Source of the DNA: Streptomyces sp. NBC_01551
GTDB taxonomy: Bacteria; Actinomycetota; Actinomycetes; Streptomycetales; Streptomycetaceae
DNA: 64,000 nucleotides
Reading direction: 5' to 3'
Assembly (NCBI RefSeq): GCF_026339935.1
Contig: NZ_JAPEPX010000001.1
Coordinates: 310,001-374,000, forward strand
Position 1 is the stretch's first letter. The number at the start of each line of letters is the position of its first letter. The position numbers were made by a program, and so were the translations under genes. This document shows, piece by piece, positions 25,776 to 34,420 of the stretch. Below the pieces are notes generated by a model that did no database searches, was not told the origin of the DNA, and saw only the letters and a program-made list of their open reading frames with translations.

Positions 25776-28661
25776 TCAGGCCGGTCGGCCGCTCGCGTTC
25801 GGCTCACGGCGGACGGCCGACGCGTGCAACGCCTCCGCGAGACCGGTCAGGTCCGTGCCCAGTTTGCGGCACACCGCCGACAGCAGGGACCGCTGCGGCT
25901 CCGTCGTCACCGGGTCGCCGTCGCAGGCCCGTTCCGCCAGACGCCGCTCCTCCTCGGTCAGGGCGCCCTGCCAGTCCGAGCCGCCCGGCAGCGCGCCGCC
26001 GAGCCTGAGCAGTGCCTCGGTCGTGCGCGCCGCGAGGCCGTCGGCGCCGCACTCGCGGGCCGTGGCCACCGCCCGGGCGAGCAGGTCCGTGTCCCTGAGC
26101 TCCGCCCCCAGCGCGGCCAGCGCCCGGGCCAGCTCGTATCCCGCCGGGGAGGCCGACAGCAGTTCCACCGCCTCCGTCAGCGGCGCGGCCCGCTCGCCCG
26201 GGGACGCGACCTCGGCCGCCACCCGCAGCGCCTGGCCGATGCCGGACGGAGCGCCGAAGGCGCGGGCCCGGCGGACCGCGTCCGCCGCGAGGGCGCGGGC
26301 GCGCTCCGGGTCGTCGGCGGCGACCGCCCGGGCCAGGTGCAGCTGCCACGGGCACCAGGCCGGGTTCTGGATGCCGCGCGGGGTCAGCCTGCGGTCCACC
26401 GCCTCCAGTTCGGCGGCGGCGGCCTTCGTCTCGCCCCGGGCGAGCAGCAGTTCGGCGTAGACCGTCTGGGAGTCGGGGAAGACGACCGCCGAGGGGAAGG
26501 GTTCGCCGAACTCGTGCTCCCGCGCCAGTTCCCAGGCCTCTTCGGTCCGGCCCCGGGCGAGCAGGGTGGTGGCGAGGATCGCGATGGCGTACCAGTGGAC
26601 GGGCGTACGTCGTCCCACGCGCTCGGCGAGCCGCAGCCCGGCCCGGGCCAGCTCCTCGGCCTCGGCGAGCCGTCCGCGCCGGTAGCGGACGTAGGCGCGC
26701 AGGCTGTACCCGAAGGACAGGTGCGCCCCGCGCCAGCCCTGCCGTTCGAACTCGGCGGTGCCGTGCTCGAAGAGCTCCTCGGCGCGACCGGGCCGGTCGG
26801 CGTACATGTGGACCATGGCGGCCAGGACGGGGACCTCGAAGCCCCGGTCCTCGTGGGCCCAGCTGAGGCCGCCGTCGAGGGCGCGCCGGGCGTGGTGCAG
26901 GACGGTGTCGACGGGTTCGCCGCGCAGGCAGGCGTCCCAGGCGCGCAGGCCGATCACGTACCGCTCGGTGAGGTCGCGGCCGATGAGCCGGTCGGCGAGC
27001 CGGGCCAGCCGGCGCGAGCGGGCCGGGGACTCGGTCTCGTAGGCGTTGAAGGCGTCCCACATGAACTGCTCGGACTGGAGCCGCAGCCGGGCGCGTACGT
27101 CCCGGGTGTACGGGATCTCCCGCGCGAGCGATTCGGAGGCCTCGGCGAGGCGGTCGCTGTGCGCGAGGACCTGGGCGAGCCGGATCACGATGCCCTGGCG
27201 CAGGGCGGGGTCGTCGAAGGGCTCGGCGAGGGCGGCGCGCAGGTGGTTCACGGTGTTGGCGGGCTCGGTGAGCAGGGAGGCGCAGCCGAGTTCGTAGAGC
27301 ACGCCGGCGCGCTCGTCGAAGTCGGGGGGTTCGCGCAGGGCGCGGGCGAGCTGGCGGCGGGCGGCGTCGGGGGCGCCGGCCCGGAGGTTCTCGGCGGCGG
27401 CCTCGCGCAGGGTCCGTACCACCCAGGGGTCGCTCTCGGGGTGGGTCTCCAGCAGGTGGCGGGCGGCGGTGGAGGGGCCGAGTCCGGCGTCGACGACGGC
27501 CACGGCGGCCTGGCCGTGCAGGGCGACGCGCAGGGCGTCGGGGATGGACCGGTAGAGGGCGGTGGCGATGAGGGGGTGGACGAACTCCAGCGGCGCGGCG
27601 TCGGCGTCCGCCAGGATGCGGGCGTCGCGCAGCCGCGCGGTGGAGTCGGCGGCCTCCTCGGTGCCGAGGCCGGCGACGCGGGCGGCGAGGTCCTGCGGGA
27701 TGGCGGTGCCGAGGACCGCGCAGGCCCAGGCGAAGCGGACGGTGGAGGGCCCGAGGCTGTGCAGCCGGGCGACGAGGCCGCTGCCGCGCTGGGCGGCGGC
27801 GAGGTCGCGCAGCAGCGGGGCGCTGGCCTCGACGGGTTCGACGCCCTTGTCCCGGACCTTGGCGGTGAGTTCGACGGCCTCGAAGGGGTTGCCGGTGGTG
27901 ACGGCCCAGGCCTCCCGGCAGAAGGCGTCGTCGGCGTGCTCGCCGACGGCTTCGCGGATCAGGGTGGAGACGGCGGCGGCGGTGAGCGGGGCCAGACTGA
28001 GCGGACGCTGTCCGGCCCGGCCCGGCAGGGTGCGGAACGCCTCGGCGTGCGCGGGCAGTTCATCGGGGCGGTAGGCGACGACGAGCAGCAGCGGGAGGTG
28101 TTCGGCGCGCGGGGCGAAGGCGGCGAGCCAGCCGAGGGATTCGGGGTCGGCCCAGTGGGCGTCGTCGAGGACGAGGACGACGGGGGCGCGCTGCACGGCG
28201 AGGTGGGTGAGCACCCAGTCGAGGCCGTCGCGCAGGCCCTGGGGGTCGGGCGGGGCGCCCTGTTCGGGGGCGCACAGGCCGAGGGCGGGGCCGACGATGG
28301 CGTACCAGCTGCCGAGGGCGGAGCGCAGTTCCTCCTCGGGGCGGCCTGCCAGTTGGGGCTGGATGAGCTGGCGGGCGACGTGGAAGGGCTGGGTCTGTTC
28401 CTGTTCGCCGCCGCGGGCGGCGAGGAGGGTGCAGGAGCGGGCGTGGGCGCGGCGGTGCACCTCGGTGAGGAGCGTGGTCTTGCCGAGGCCGGCCGGGCCG
28501 GAGAAGGCGAGGAGGGCGCCGCCCCCGGGGCCGCCGCCGGGGCCCCCGCCGGGGTCGCCGTCGCCGGTTCCGGTGAGCTGGTCCAGCGCCTCGTCCACGG
28601 TGGCGAGTTCGCTCTCGCGTTCGAACATTACGCGCCGTCTGCGGGTCAGGCGTTCCGTCAT
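25776..28661 (-). CDS. LAL-type AAA regulator with eroded LuxR domain
   Basis: A 961-residue large ATP-binding regulator of the LuxR (MalT/LAL) type. Walker A is GPAGLGKTT (about 55-63), Walker B is VVLVLDDAHW (about 164-173), followed by a winged-helix region and a long TPR-like helical stretch. The C-terminal HTH is abnormal: LTEEERRLAERACDGD is followed directly by EPQRSLLSAVCRKLG, so about nine residues, including most of the turn and recognition helix with the usual TVexHL motif, are missing or replaced. The frame is otherwise intact. It probably no longer binds DNA in the normal way. The upstream interval has an 18-bp palindrome. ATG 28661 has GGGGGGT upstream. Confidence 0.88.
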   Translation of the reverse strand: MTERLTRRRRVMFERESELATVDEALDQLTGTGDGDPGGGPGGGPGGGALLAFSGPAGLGKTTLLTEVHRRAHARSCTLLAARGGEQEQTQPFHVARQLIQPQLAGRPEEELRSALGSWYAIVGPALGLCAPEQGAPPDPQGLRDGLDWVLTHLAVQRAPVVLVLDDAHWADPESLGWLAAFAPRAEHLPLLLVVAYRPDELPAHAEAFRTLPGRAGQRPLSLAPLTAAAVSTLIREAVGEHADDAFCREAWAVTTGNPFEAVELTAKVRDKGVEPVEASAPLLRDLAAAQRGSGLVARLHSLGPSTVRFAWACAVLGTAIPQDLAARVAGLGTEEAADSTARLRDARILADADAAPLEFVHPLIATALYRSIPDALRVALHGQAAVAVVDAGLGPSTAARHLLETHPESDPWVVRTLREAAAENLRAGAPDAARRQLARALREPPDFDERAGVLYELGCASLLTEPANTVNHLRAALAEPFDDPALRQGIVIRLAQVLAHSDRLAEASESLAREIPYTRDVRARLRLQSEQFMWDAFNAYETESPARSRRLARLADRLIGRDLTERYVIGLRAWDACLRGEPVDTVLHHARRALDGGLSWAHEDRGFEVPVLAAMVHMYADRPGRAEELFEHGTAEFERQGWRGAHLSFGYSLRAYVRYRRGRLAEAEELARAGLRLAERVGRRTPVHWYAIAILATTLLARGRTEEAWELAREHEFGEPFPSAVVFPDSQTVYAELLLARGETKAAAAELEAVDRRLTPRGIQNPAWCPWQLHLARAVAADDPERARALAADAVRRARAFGAPSGIGQALRVAAEVASPGERAAPLTEAVELLSASPAGYELARALAALGAELRDTDLLARAVATARECGADGLAARTTEALLRLGGALPGGSDWQGALTEEERRLAERACDGDPVTTEPQRSLLSAVCRKLGTDLTGLAEALHASAVRREPNASGRPA

Positions 28662-28701
28662 GGCTGGTACCCCCCAGGCCTGTTCGGGGCATCAGCGTAC
28701 G

Positions 28702-28719
28702 CCCGCGCACGTGCGCGGG
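28702..28719. promoter_or_regulatory. 18-bp perfect palindrome upstream of the LAL regulator
   Basis: CCCGCGCAC followed by its exact complement GTGCGCGGG, 41 bases before the LAL start. It has the same CACGTG centre as the TetR-side palindrome at 6331 but different flanks. Candidate operator or hairpin. Confidence 0.5.
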
Positions 28720-28761
28720 GAGGCTCCGGCCGGGAAAGATCGGATACTTTTTCGGATTTTC

Positions 28762-29169
28762 CTATTCCGCCGATCGCTTGGCCAGTTCTTGTAGTACGGC
28801 GACGGCTTCGGCCGCCCGGTCGGCGGCCACGAAGAGGTGGTCGTGGTGGTATCCGGCGATGACGTTGCAGCTGAGCCCGTGGGAGGCGAGCTCGGCGGCG
28901 AAGGCCCCGGTGAGGCCGACGGCGTCGAGGGCCGAGTGGACGCGCAGGGTGATCCAGCCGGCGGTGTAGTCGTAGGCGAGGCCGGCGGCGTCGGCGTCCT
29001 CCTGGCGCAGCACCAGGGTGAGCCCCTCGGCCTCCAGCACGGTGGCGACGGGGGCGGTTCCGGCCGGGGGCGCCGTGACCCCGGGGACCGTGCAGAACAC
29101 GTACCGCCCCTCGTTGAGCTCGGGGCGCATGCCGCTCAGCAGTTTCCTCAGGTCGCTCTCGCCGCTCAT
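28762..29169 (-). CDS. ACT-domain protein
   Basis: A 135-residue protein with tandem ACT-like folds. The first half has GRYVFCTVPG and TVLEAEGLTLVLRQEDADA; the second half has ITLRVHSALDAVGLTGAFAA, ELASHGLSCNVIAGYHHDHL and AEAVAVLQELA. This matches small stand-alone ACT proteins (DUF2000/CASTOR-like group), which bind amino acids or related ligands and usually act as sensors. No catalytic domain is fused. It is divergent from ltrA with only 26 bases between the two start codons, so at least one message must begin inside the other gene or be leaderless. The downstream gene on the same strand is the LAL regulator after a 100-base gap. Confidence 0.82.
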   Translation of the reverse strand: MSGESDLRKLLSGMRPELNEGRYVFCTVPGVTAPPAGTAPVATVLEAEGLTLVLRQEDADAAGLAYDYTAGWITLRVHSALDAVGLTGAFAAELASHGLSCNVIAGYHHDHLFVAADRAAEAVAVLQELAKRSAE

Positions 29170-29195
29170 GCGGCCACCCTACCTATCATCCCGAT

Positions 29196-30395
29196 ATGAC
29201 GGATTCCGCGCCGGCAGCGTCGGCGCCCGCGGAGGGCGAACGGCACGCCTCCTGGCTGGAGCTGTTCTTCGATCTGACGGCGGTCGCGGGGGTCGCCCAG
29301 CTGGCGCACCTGCTGCACGGCAGCCCCGGCTGGGACGACGTCGGCCTGTACATGGTGATGTTCCTGGCCTTCTGGACGGGCTGGATGCTCTTCACCGTGT
29401 ACGGGAACGTCAGCGGGGACGAGGCCCGCACCTGGACCGTGCTGGCGGGGATGTTCGGGATGGCCGTGATGGCGGCCTCGGTGCACGGCGTACGGGAGGA
29501 CCGGGCGGGGGCCTTCGCGCTGGCCTACATCCTGGTGCGGTCGCTGGCCGGCAAGGCGTGGGAGCGGCGCGGGGAGTACGTGCCGGACCTGCCGATCACG
29601 CAGATGGGGCTGGGTCTGACGCCGTGGGTGGTGTCGCTGTGGTTCGACGGGACGGCCCGGTACGCGTTGTGGGCGCTGGGGCTGGCCATCGACTTGGCCG
29701 CCATGTTCACGGTCTCCGGCAACAGGCTGAGCGCCCGGGTGGACGCGCGGTACGCGCGGGAGGGGCGCGGGCCGGGGCTCGTGGTGGGGCCCGCGCGGCG
29801 CGCCGCGGCCAAGCCGGAGGCCGCGCTGATGGACGCGCCGCACCTCGGGGAGCGGCTGGGCCTGTTCCAGCTGATCGTGCTGGGCGAGGCGGTCGCCCAG
29901 GTGGTGGCCGCCGCTTCGCAGGTGGAGTGGGACGCGGCGCTGTACGGGATCGGGGTCGGCGCGTTCGTGCTGCTGCTCCTGCTGTGGTCGCTGTCGCTGC
30001 GGCACGGGGCGGACGGGGTGCCGCTGCTGGCGTGGGACGTGCTTCCGGTACGGGTGATCCTGCCGCTGCACTGTTTCGTGGCGGGCTCGGTGGCGGCGCT
30101 GGCGGCCGCGCTCGGGGACTCCGTGGAGTACACGCACCACCCGGTGCCGGAGCCGGTGCGGTGGCTGATGTGCGGGAGCCTGGCGGTTTACCTGGTGATC
30201 GCGGGGGCGGCGGCGTTCGCCTCGGGCCGCGGCGCGCGCGGGGCGCTGCTGCTGGTGGGGCCGTCGCTGGCGATCGTCCTGGCGACGGGGGCGGCGGCCC
30301 GGGCGGCGGTTGCCGTGCAAGTGGTGTGGCTGCTGGTCCTGGCGGCCGCGTGGCCCCGGGCGGTGACGGGCCGTCGGCGGCGGCCCCCGGCGTAG
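29196..30395 (+). CDS. Low temperature requirement A (LtrA) family membrane protein
   Basis: A 399-residue polytopic membrane protein of the LtrA family. Characteristic start: HASWLELFFDLTAVAGVAQL (residues 18-37), then about ten hydrophobic segments, with the internal family motif ERLGLFQLIVLGEAVAQVV near residue 227 resembling the first (these proteins contain an internal repeat). LtrA was named from a Listeria cold-growth mutant; the biochemical role is unknown. Start ATG 29196 has no clear ribosome site and lies 26 bases from the divergent ACT gene start. A set of hairpins follows the stop. Confidence 0.88.
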   Translation: MTDSAPAASAPAEGERHASWLELFFDLTAVAGVAQLAHLLHGSPGWDDVGLYMVMFLAFWTGWMLFTVYGNVSGDEARTWTVLAGMFGMAVMAASVHGVREDRAGAFALAYILVRSLAGKAWERRGEYVPDLPITQMGLGLTPWVVSLWFDGTARYALWALGLAIDLAAMFTVSGNRLSARVDARYAREGRGPGLVVGPARRAAAKPEAALMDAPHLGERLGLFQLIVLGEAVAQVVAAASQVEWDAALYGIGVGAFVLLLLLWSLSLRHGADGVPLLAWDVLPVRVILPLHCFVAGSVAALAAALGDSVEYTHHPVPEPVRWLMCGSLAVYLVIAGAAAFASGRGARGALLLVGPSLAIVLATGAAARAAVAVQVVWLLVLAAAWPRAVTGRRRRPPA

Positions 30396-30422
30396 CGCGC
30401 AAGCCGGCGGGGCGTCAGCGCG

Positions 30423-30471
30423 GCGGGGGCGTCAGCCCGTCAGCCCCCGCGAGGCCTCAGGGCGCTGAGGC
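30423..30471. terminator. Hairpin cluster between convergent ltrA-like and DUF397 genes
   Basis: GCGGGGGC (30423-30430) pairs with GCCCCCGC (30443-30450); immediately after, GCCTCAG-GGCG-CTGAGGC (30454-30471) forms a second perfect hairpin. A further GGCGCC repeat follows. These probably terminate both converging genes; the remaining spacer up to 30635 shows nothing else. Confidence 0.65.
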
Positions 30472-30635
30472 GTCGGGGCGCCGAGGCGCCGGGTCTGACC
30501 CACGGGCCGTCAGGGCGAGCGGGACCGTGGGCGGTCGGCTGGGAGCCGGGGCCGCGCCGAGGGGGCGCCGGGGTGAGTGCGGATGCCGTTTCGGTGGCCG
30601 CACCCACCCCGCACCGGCCGGTCCCACCGGCATGG

Positions 30636-30875
30636 TTACGTGAGGTCGAAGGCACCGCCGCGCGCGTTCACCACGAACTTGCGCCACTCGTCCGGCGCGA
30701 AGATCAGCGAGGGGCTCTCGGGGTGCTCGCTGTTGCGCATCGCGATGAACCCCTCGACGAAGGCGATCTGGACGTCGCCCGCTCCCCGGCTGCTCGACTG
30801 CCAGTCCGCCCCGCTGAGATCGAGGTCCGGCTTGCCCCAGCCGGCCAGAGGCTGCGAAATCATGCTCTCGGCCAC
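30636..30875 (-). CDS. Orphan DUF397 protein
   Basis: A 79-residue DUF397 protein from GTG 30875, chosen because GGGAGGAG lies seven bases upstream; the longer frame to 30944 lacks this. The family pattern is clear: LSGADWQSSSRGAGDVQIAF (usually WRKSSyS...C-VEVA), FIAMRNSEHPES (RDSK) and FAPDEWRKFVVNARGGAFD (F...W..F...v..G.fd). DUF397 proteins are Streptomyces-specific small partners normally encoded next to an XRE regulator (BldB/Scr1-like systems). Here no XRE gene is adjacent; the nearest HTH gene is 9 kb away. The conserved Cys of the first motif is absent. Probably a regulatory partner acting in trans. Confidence 0.88.
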   Translation of the reverse strand: MAESMISQPLAGWGKPDLDLSGADWQSSSRGAGDVQIAFVEGFIAMRNSEHPESPSLIFAPDEWRKFVVNARGGAFDLT

Positions 30876-30996
30876 GTGCGTGCTCCTCCCGGTACGTCGT
30901 CCGGGGGCCAGGGTAACCATCGCGACGGGTGCCGCACAGGCCACGGTGCGTCACGCGTGACCGGTCCGGCACCGTGGATCCGGAAGAACGTTCCCG

Positions 30997-32172
30997 TCAG
31001 GACGCCGGTTCCTCCGCCCCCACCAGCCACATCGCGAAGAACTGCGCCCCGCCGCCGTACGCGTGCCCCAGCGCCCGGCGGGCGTCCGGAACCTGATGCT
31101 CCCCGGCCTGTCCCCGCACCTGGAGGGCCGCTTCCGCGAAGCGGATCATGCCGGAGGCGCCGATCGGATTGGTGGACAGCACCCCGCCCGACGGGTTCAC
31201 GGGCAGGTCGCCGTCGAGTTCGGTGACGCCGGCCTCGGTGAGCTTCCAGCCCTCGCCCTCCTGCGCGAAGCCGAGGTTCTCCAGCCACATCGGCTCGTAC
31301 CAGGAGAACGGGACGTACATCTCCACCGCGTCGATCTCGCGGCGCGGATCGGTGATCCCGGCCTGCCGGTAGACGTCGGCCGCGCAGTCCTTGCCCGCCT
31401 GCGGGGAGACGAAGTCCTTGCCCGCGAACAGCGTCGGCTCGCTGCGCATCGCCCCGCCGTGCACCCACGCCGGCCGCCTCGGTGAACGGGCCGCACCCGC
31501 CCGGCCGGTGAGGACCATCGCGCATGCCCCGTCCGAGGAGGGGCACGTCTCGGAGTACCGGATCGGGTCCCACAGCATCGGCGAGGCCTGCACCTTCTCC
31601 AGCGTGATGCCGTGCTCGTGCAGGTGCGCGTACGGGTTCTTCAGCGCGTTGCGCCGGTCCTTGTACGCGACGAGCGAGCCCACCGTGTCGGGTGCGCCGG
31701 TCCGCCGCATGTATGCCCGCACGTGCGGGGCGAAGAACCCGCCGGCGCCCGCCAGCAGCGGCTGCTGGAAGGGCACGGGCAGCGACAGCCCCCACATGGC
31801 GTTGGACTCGGACTGCTTCTCGAAGGCCAGCGTCAGGACGGTGCGATGGACGCGCGCCGCGACCAGGTTCGAGGCGACGAGCGCGGTGGATCCGCCGACC
31901 GAACCGGCGGTGTGGACGCGCAGCATGGGCTTGCCGACCGCGCCGAGGGCGTCCGCCAGGTACAACTCCGGCATCATCACGCCCTCGAAGAAGTCGGGGG
32001 CCTTGCCGATGACGACCGCGTCGATGTCCGCCCAGGTGAGCTCGGCGTCCGCGAGCGCGCGCGCCGCCGCCTCGCGTACCAGCCCGGCGATGGAGACGTC
32101 GTGCCGGGCGGCCACGTGCTTGGTCTGGCCGATGCCGACGACGGCCACGGGCTCCTTGTTCGTCGCGTTCAA
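30997..32172 (-). CDS. Thiolase-like lipid-transfer/acetyltransferase protein (Ltp type), second
   Basis: A 391-residue SCP2-thiolase-type protein. It starts at TTG 32172, overlapping the stop of the previous gene (TTGA). Segments: VAVVGIGQTKHVAARHDVSI, WADIDAVVIGKAPDFFEG, RVHTAGSVGGSTALVASNLV (position of the nucleophile, where classic thiolases have Cys; here the motif is TAGSVGG with no Cys), YSETCPSSDGACAMVL and VNPSGGVLSTNPIGASG, plus ALGHAYGGGAQFFAMWLV at the end. The missing nucleophilic Cys is typical of Ltp-like aldolases that act with DUF35 partners in steroid side-chain cleavage. It is the fourth gene of the echA operon. Confidence 0.85.
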   Translation of the reverse strand: MNATNKEPVAVVGIGQTKHVAARHDVSIAGLVREAAARALADAELTWADIDAVVIGKAPDFFEGVMMPELYLADALGAVGKPMLRVHTAGSVGGSTALVASNLVAARVHRTVLTLAFEKQSESNAMWGLSLPVPFQQPLLAGAGGFFAPHVRAYMRRTGAPDTVGSLVAYKDRRNALKNPYAHLHEHGITLEKVQASPMLWDPIRYSETCPSSDGACAMVLTGRAGAARSPRRPAWVHGGAMRSEPTLFAGKDFVSPQAGKDCAADVYRQAGITDPRREIDAVEMYVPFSWYEPMWLENLGFAQEGEGWKLTEAGVTELDGDLPVNPSGGVLSTNPIGASGMIRFAEAALQVRGQAGEHQVPDARRALGHAYGGGAQFFAMWLVGAEEPAS

Positions 32173-33233
32173 CGCGGGTCCCCTTCCAGGACGGCGACCA
32201 GGTTCTGCTGGAGGCAGGGGCCGGAGGTGGCGTGCGCGACGGCCCGGTCGGACTCGCCGCGGTGGATCCGGGCGGCGGCTTCGCCGATCCGGATCAGACC
32301 GGCTGCCATGACCGGGTTGGCGGCGAGCGCCCCGCCGGAGGGGTTGACGGCGACGTCCGCTCCCAGGCCGAGCGCCTTGCGCAGCACCACCTCCTGGGAG
32401 GAGAACGGCGCGTGCAGTTCCGCCGTGTCCACCGGGCGTTCGAAGACCCCGGCCCGCTCGGCGGCGATCCGGGTGGACGGGGAGTCGGTGAGGTCGCGCA
32501 GCCCGAGGCCGTGCGCCTCGATGCGGTGGTCGATGCCGGTGATCCAGGCGGGCCGCTCGCACAGCCGCCGCGCCTCGTCCCCGGCGGCGAGGATGACGGC
32601 GGCCGCGCCGTCGCCGATGGGCGGGCAGTCGCCGGTACGGAGCGGGGCGACCTGGTAGTCGCCCTGCGGGACGGCGCCGCTGAGCTGGGCGTGCGGGTTG
32701 GCCTCGGCGGCGGCCCGGCTGCGGGTGCCGATGGCGGCGAGCGCGCTCTCGTCGGTCTCGCCCGCGTCGATCAGGGCCCGTGCCTGGAGCGCGGCGAGGG
32801 CCACCGAGTCCGGCCACAGGGGCGCGAGGTAGTACGGGTCGAGCTGGCGGGTCAGGACGTCCCGTACCGACCCCGGCGAGGACTTGCCGTACCCGTAGAC
32901 GAGCGCGGTGTCGGCCTCGCCGGTCTGGATCTTGACCCAGGCCTCGTAGAGGGCCCAGGCGCCGTCCATCTCGACGTGCGACTCGGAGATCGGCGGCCAG
33001 GCGCCGACGCCGTCGAGGGTCATGGTGAAGGAGAAGGCGCGGCCGGCGAGGTAGTCGCTGGAGCCGGAGCAGGTGAACCCGATCTCCTTGGCCTTCAACC
33101 CGGTCTGGGCCAGCACCTGGTGGAGCACCGGCATGACCATCTCGACTTCGCTGAGCTCGTCGGTGCGGCGCAGGTGGTCGCTCTGCGCGAAGGCGACGAC
33201 GGCGACCTCGCGGGCGGGTCCGGTCCGGGGCAT
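32169..33233 (-). CDS. Thiolase-like lipid-transfer protein (Ltp type), first
   Basis: A 354-residue thiolase-fold protein whose ATG shares one base with the stop of the DUF35 gene (TGATG). It begins EVAVVAFAQSDHLRRTDELS and contains KEIGFTCSGSSDYLAGRAFS: a Cys is present in the region of the thiolase nucleophile, unlike the next gene. Later motifs are CPPIGDGAAAVILAAGDE, AELHAPFSSQEVVLRKALGL and VNPSGGALAANPVMAAGLIR, with a C-terminal HATSGPCLQQNLVAVLEG carrying the second thiolase Cys. The pair of Ltp proteins plus a DUF35 protein resembles mycobacterial cholesterol side-chain modules (Ltp2-ChsH2). Exact substrate is not deducible. Confidence 0.85.
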   Translation of the reverse strand: MPRTGPAREVAVVAFAQSDHLRRTDELSEVEMVMPVLHQVLAQTGLKAKEIGFTCSGSSDYLAGRAFSFTMTLDGVGAWPPISESHVEMDGAWALYEAWVKIQTGEADTALVYGYGKSSPGSVRDVLTRQLDPYYLAPLWPDSVALAALQARALIDAGETDESALAAIGTRSRAAAEANPHAQLSGAVPQGDYQVAPLRTGDCPPIGDGAAAVILAAGDEARRLCERPAWITGIDHRIEAHGLGLRDLTDSPSTRIAAERAGVFERPVDTAELHAPFSSQEVVLRKALGLGADVAVNPSGGALAANPVMAAGLIRIGEAAARIHRGESDRAVAHATSGPCLQQNLVAVLEGDPR

Positions 33234-34195
33234 CAGATGAGCTCCTTGTACGCGTCGTAGTCGGCGTCCGGCTCACCGGTGGGGCGGTAGTGGTCGGGAT
33301 GGCGGCCGCCTTCGGTCCAGACGGGTTCGACGCGCAGGCCCATGCGGACCTGGTCGTACGGGATGCCGCCGATCCGGCCGTGGAGGGCGAGGCCTGCGCC
33401 GTCGAGGGCGATGTGGGCGTAGACGTAGGGGACTTCGATGTCCAGGTTCTTGGCCTTGATGTTGACGATGCAGTACGTGGTGACGGTGCCGGCCGGCCCG
33501 ACTTCCACGTGGTCGGTGGTGGCGACCCCGCAGGTCGGGCACGCGCCGCGGGGCGGCACGTACACCTTGTGGCAGGAGGGGCAGCGCTCGCCGACGGTCC
33601 GCCGCTCGGAGAGGGCGTTGATGAACGCGCTCTGGGCGCGGCCGGGGCTGTAGGTGTAGTCGAGGCGGGCCTCGGCGACGATCCCGGTGACGGCGTCGGC
33701 GAACCGGCCGTCATGCGGGACGGCTTGCCCCGCCCCGGCCCCCTCGTGGGGCTCGAAGCAGGCGATGTCGGTGATGGCCCCGGTGCGCTCCTCGGCCCAC
33801 CGCACGCGCACCCGCATCCCGGTGTGGACGGCCTCGGGGCCGGGCGCGTCGAGGGCGTGCAGGATCGCGGTGTCGGCGCCGTCGAGCTTGACCAGTGCCC
33901 AGGCGAAGGGGGTGTCCAGGGGCTGGTGGGGGCGCGGGGTCCCGTTCCACGCCCAGGTGGTGACGGTCCCGGTGGAGGAGACCTCGACGAGGTCCCGGAT
34001 CTCCTCGGCGGTACCGGGGTCGTACTCGACGGGCGGAACCATCACCCGGCCGTCGCGGGTCCGGACCCCGAGCACGACGCGCTCGCGCAGCCCGGTGAGG
34101 AAGGCGCTCTGAACGGGCCCGAGGGACCGGGTGAAGGGGAACTCGACGACGAGGGGCGCACGAAGCACCCCGGGCGGGGACGCGGCTGCTGTCAT
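33233..34195 (-). CDS. Tandem DUF35/OB-fold acyl-CoA-associated protein
   Basis: A 320-residue protein from ATG 34195 (GGAGAG six bases upstream). It contains two copies of the DUF35 unit. The C-terminal copy has the full zinc ribbon (CPSCHKVYVPPRGACPTCG) and OB fold (VEVGPAGTVTTYCIVNIK). The N-terminal copy keeps the helix and OB fold (VEVSSTGTVTTWAWNGTP) but its ribbon has lost all Cys (RTRDGRVMVPPVEYDPGT). Both begin with QSAF(L/I)xxLxER. Such proteins form complexes with Ltp-type aldolases/thiolases and contribute to CoA-thioester binding. It is overlapped by the downstream Ltp gene, so the three products are probably subunits of one enzyme. Confidence 0.88.
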   Translation of the reverse strand: MTAAASPPGVLRAPLVVEFPFTRSLGPVQSAFLTGLRERVVLGVRTRDGRVMVPPVEYDPGTAEEIRDLVEVSSTGTVTTWAWNGTPRPHQPLDTPFAWALVKLDGADTAILHALDAPGPEAVHTGMRVRVRWAEERTGAITDIACFEPHEGAGAGQAVPHDGRFADAVTGIVAEARLDYTYSPGRAQSAFINALSERRTVGERCPSCHKVYVPPRGACPTCGVATTDHVEVGPAGTVTTYCIVNIKAKNLDIEVPYVYAHIALDGAGLALHGRIGGIPYDQVRMGLRVEPVWTEGGRHPDHYRPTGEPDADYDAYKELI

Positions 34196-34280
34196 GAGCG
34201 ACTCTCCGATGTTCGCAACGGTCAAAACACCTACACATCCGGCTCCGCCGGCCCTGCCGGCCCTGCCGGCCCCTCCAGCC

Positions 34281-34321
34281 CCGCCGGCGTTTGAGGCGCG
34301 GGGTCCGGGGCAGAGCCCCGG
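34281..34321. repeat. Dispersed Streptomyces intergenic element
   Basis: The sequence CCGCCGGCGTTTGAGGCGCG followed by GGGTCCGGGGCAGAGCCCCG is a form of an intergenic element I recognise from many Streptomyces genomes. It contains the hairpin CCGGGGC-AGA-GCCCCGG (34305-34321). It lies between echA and the DUF35 gene; a GGCCCTGCC-type tandem stretch (about 34245-34275) precedes it. Confidence 0.6.
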
Positions 34322-34420
34322 CAACGGCGCCGCACCGGCCCGCGACCCGCGCCAACGCCCGGCACGGCACTGGCCCCGGCCCGCAACCCCCGTCAGAGCC
34401 CGGCAGGGCACTGGCACCGG

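Noticed and set aside
25824..28862. 1012-codon plus-strand open frame opposite the LAL gene
   Set aside because: Low-complexity Gly/Val/Glu-rich shadow of the LAL coding sequence.
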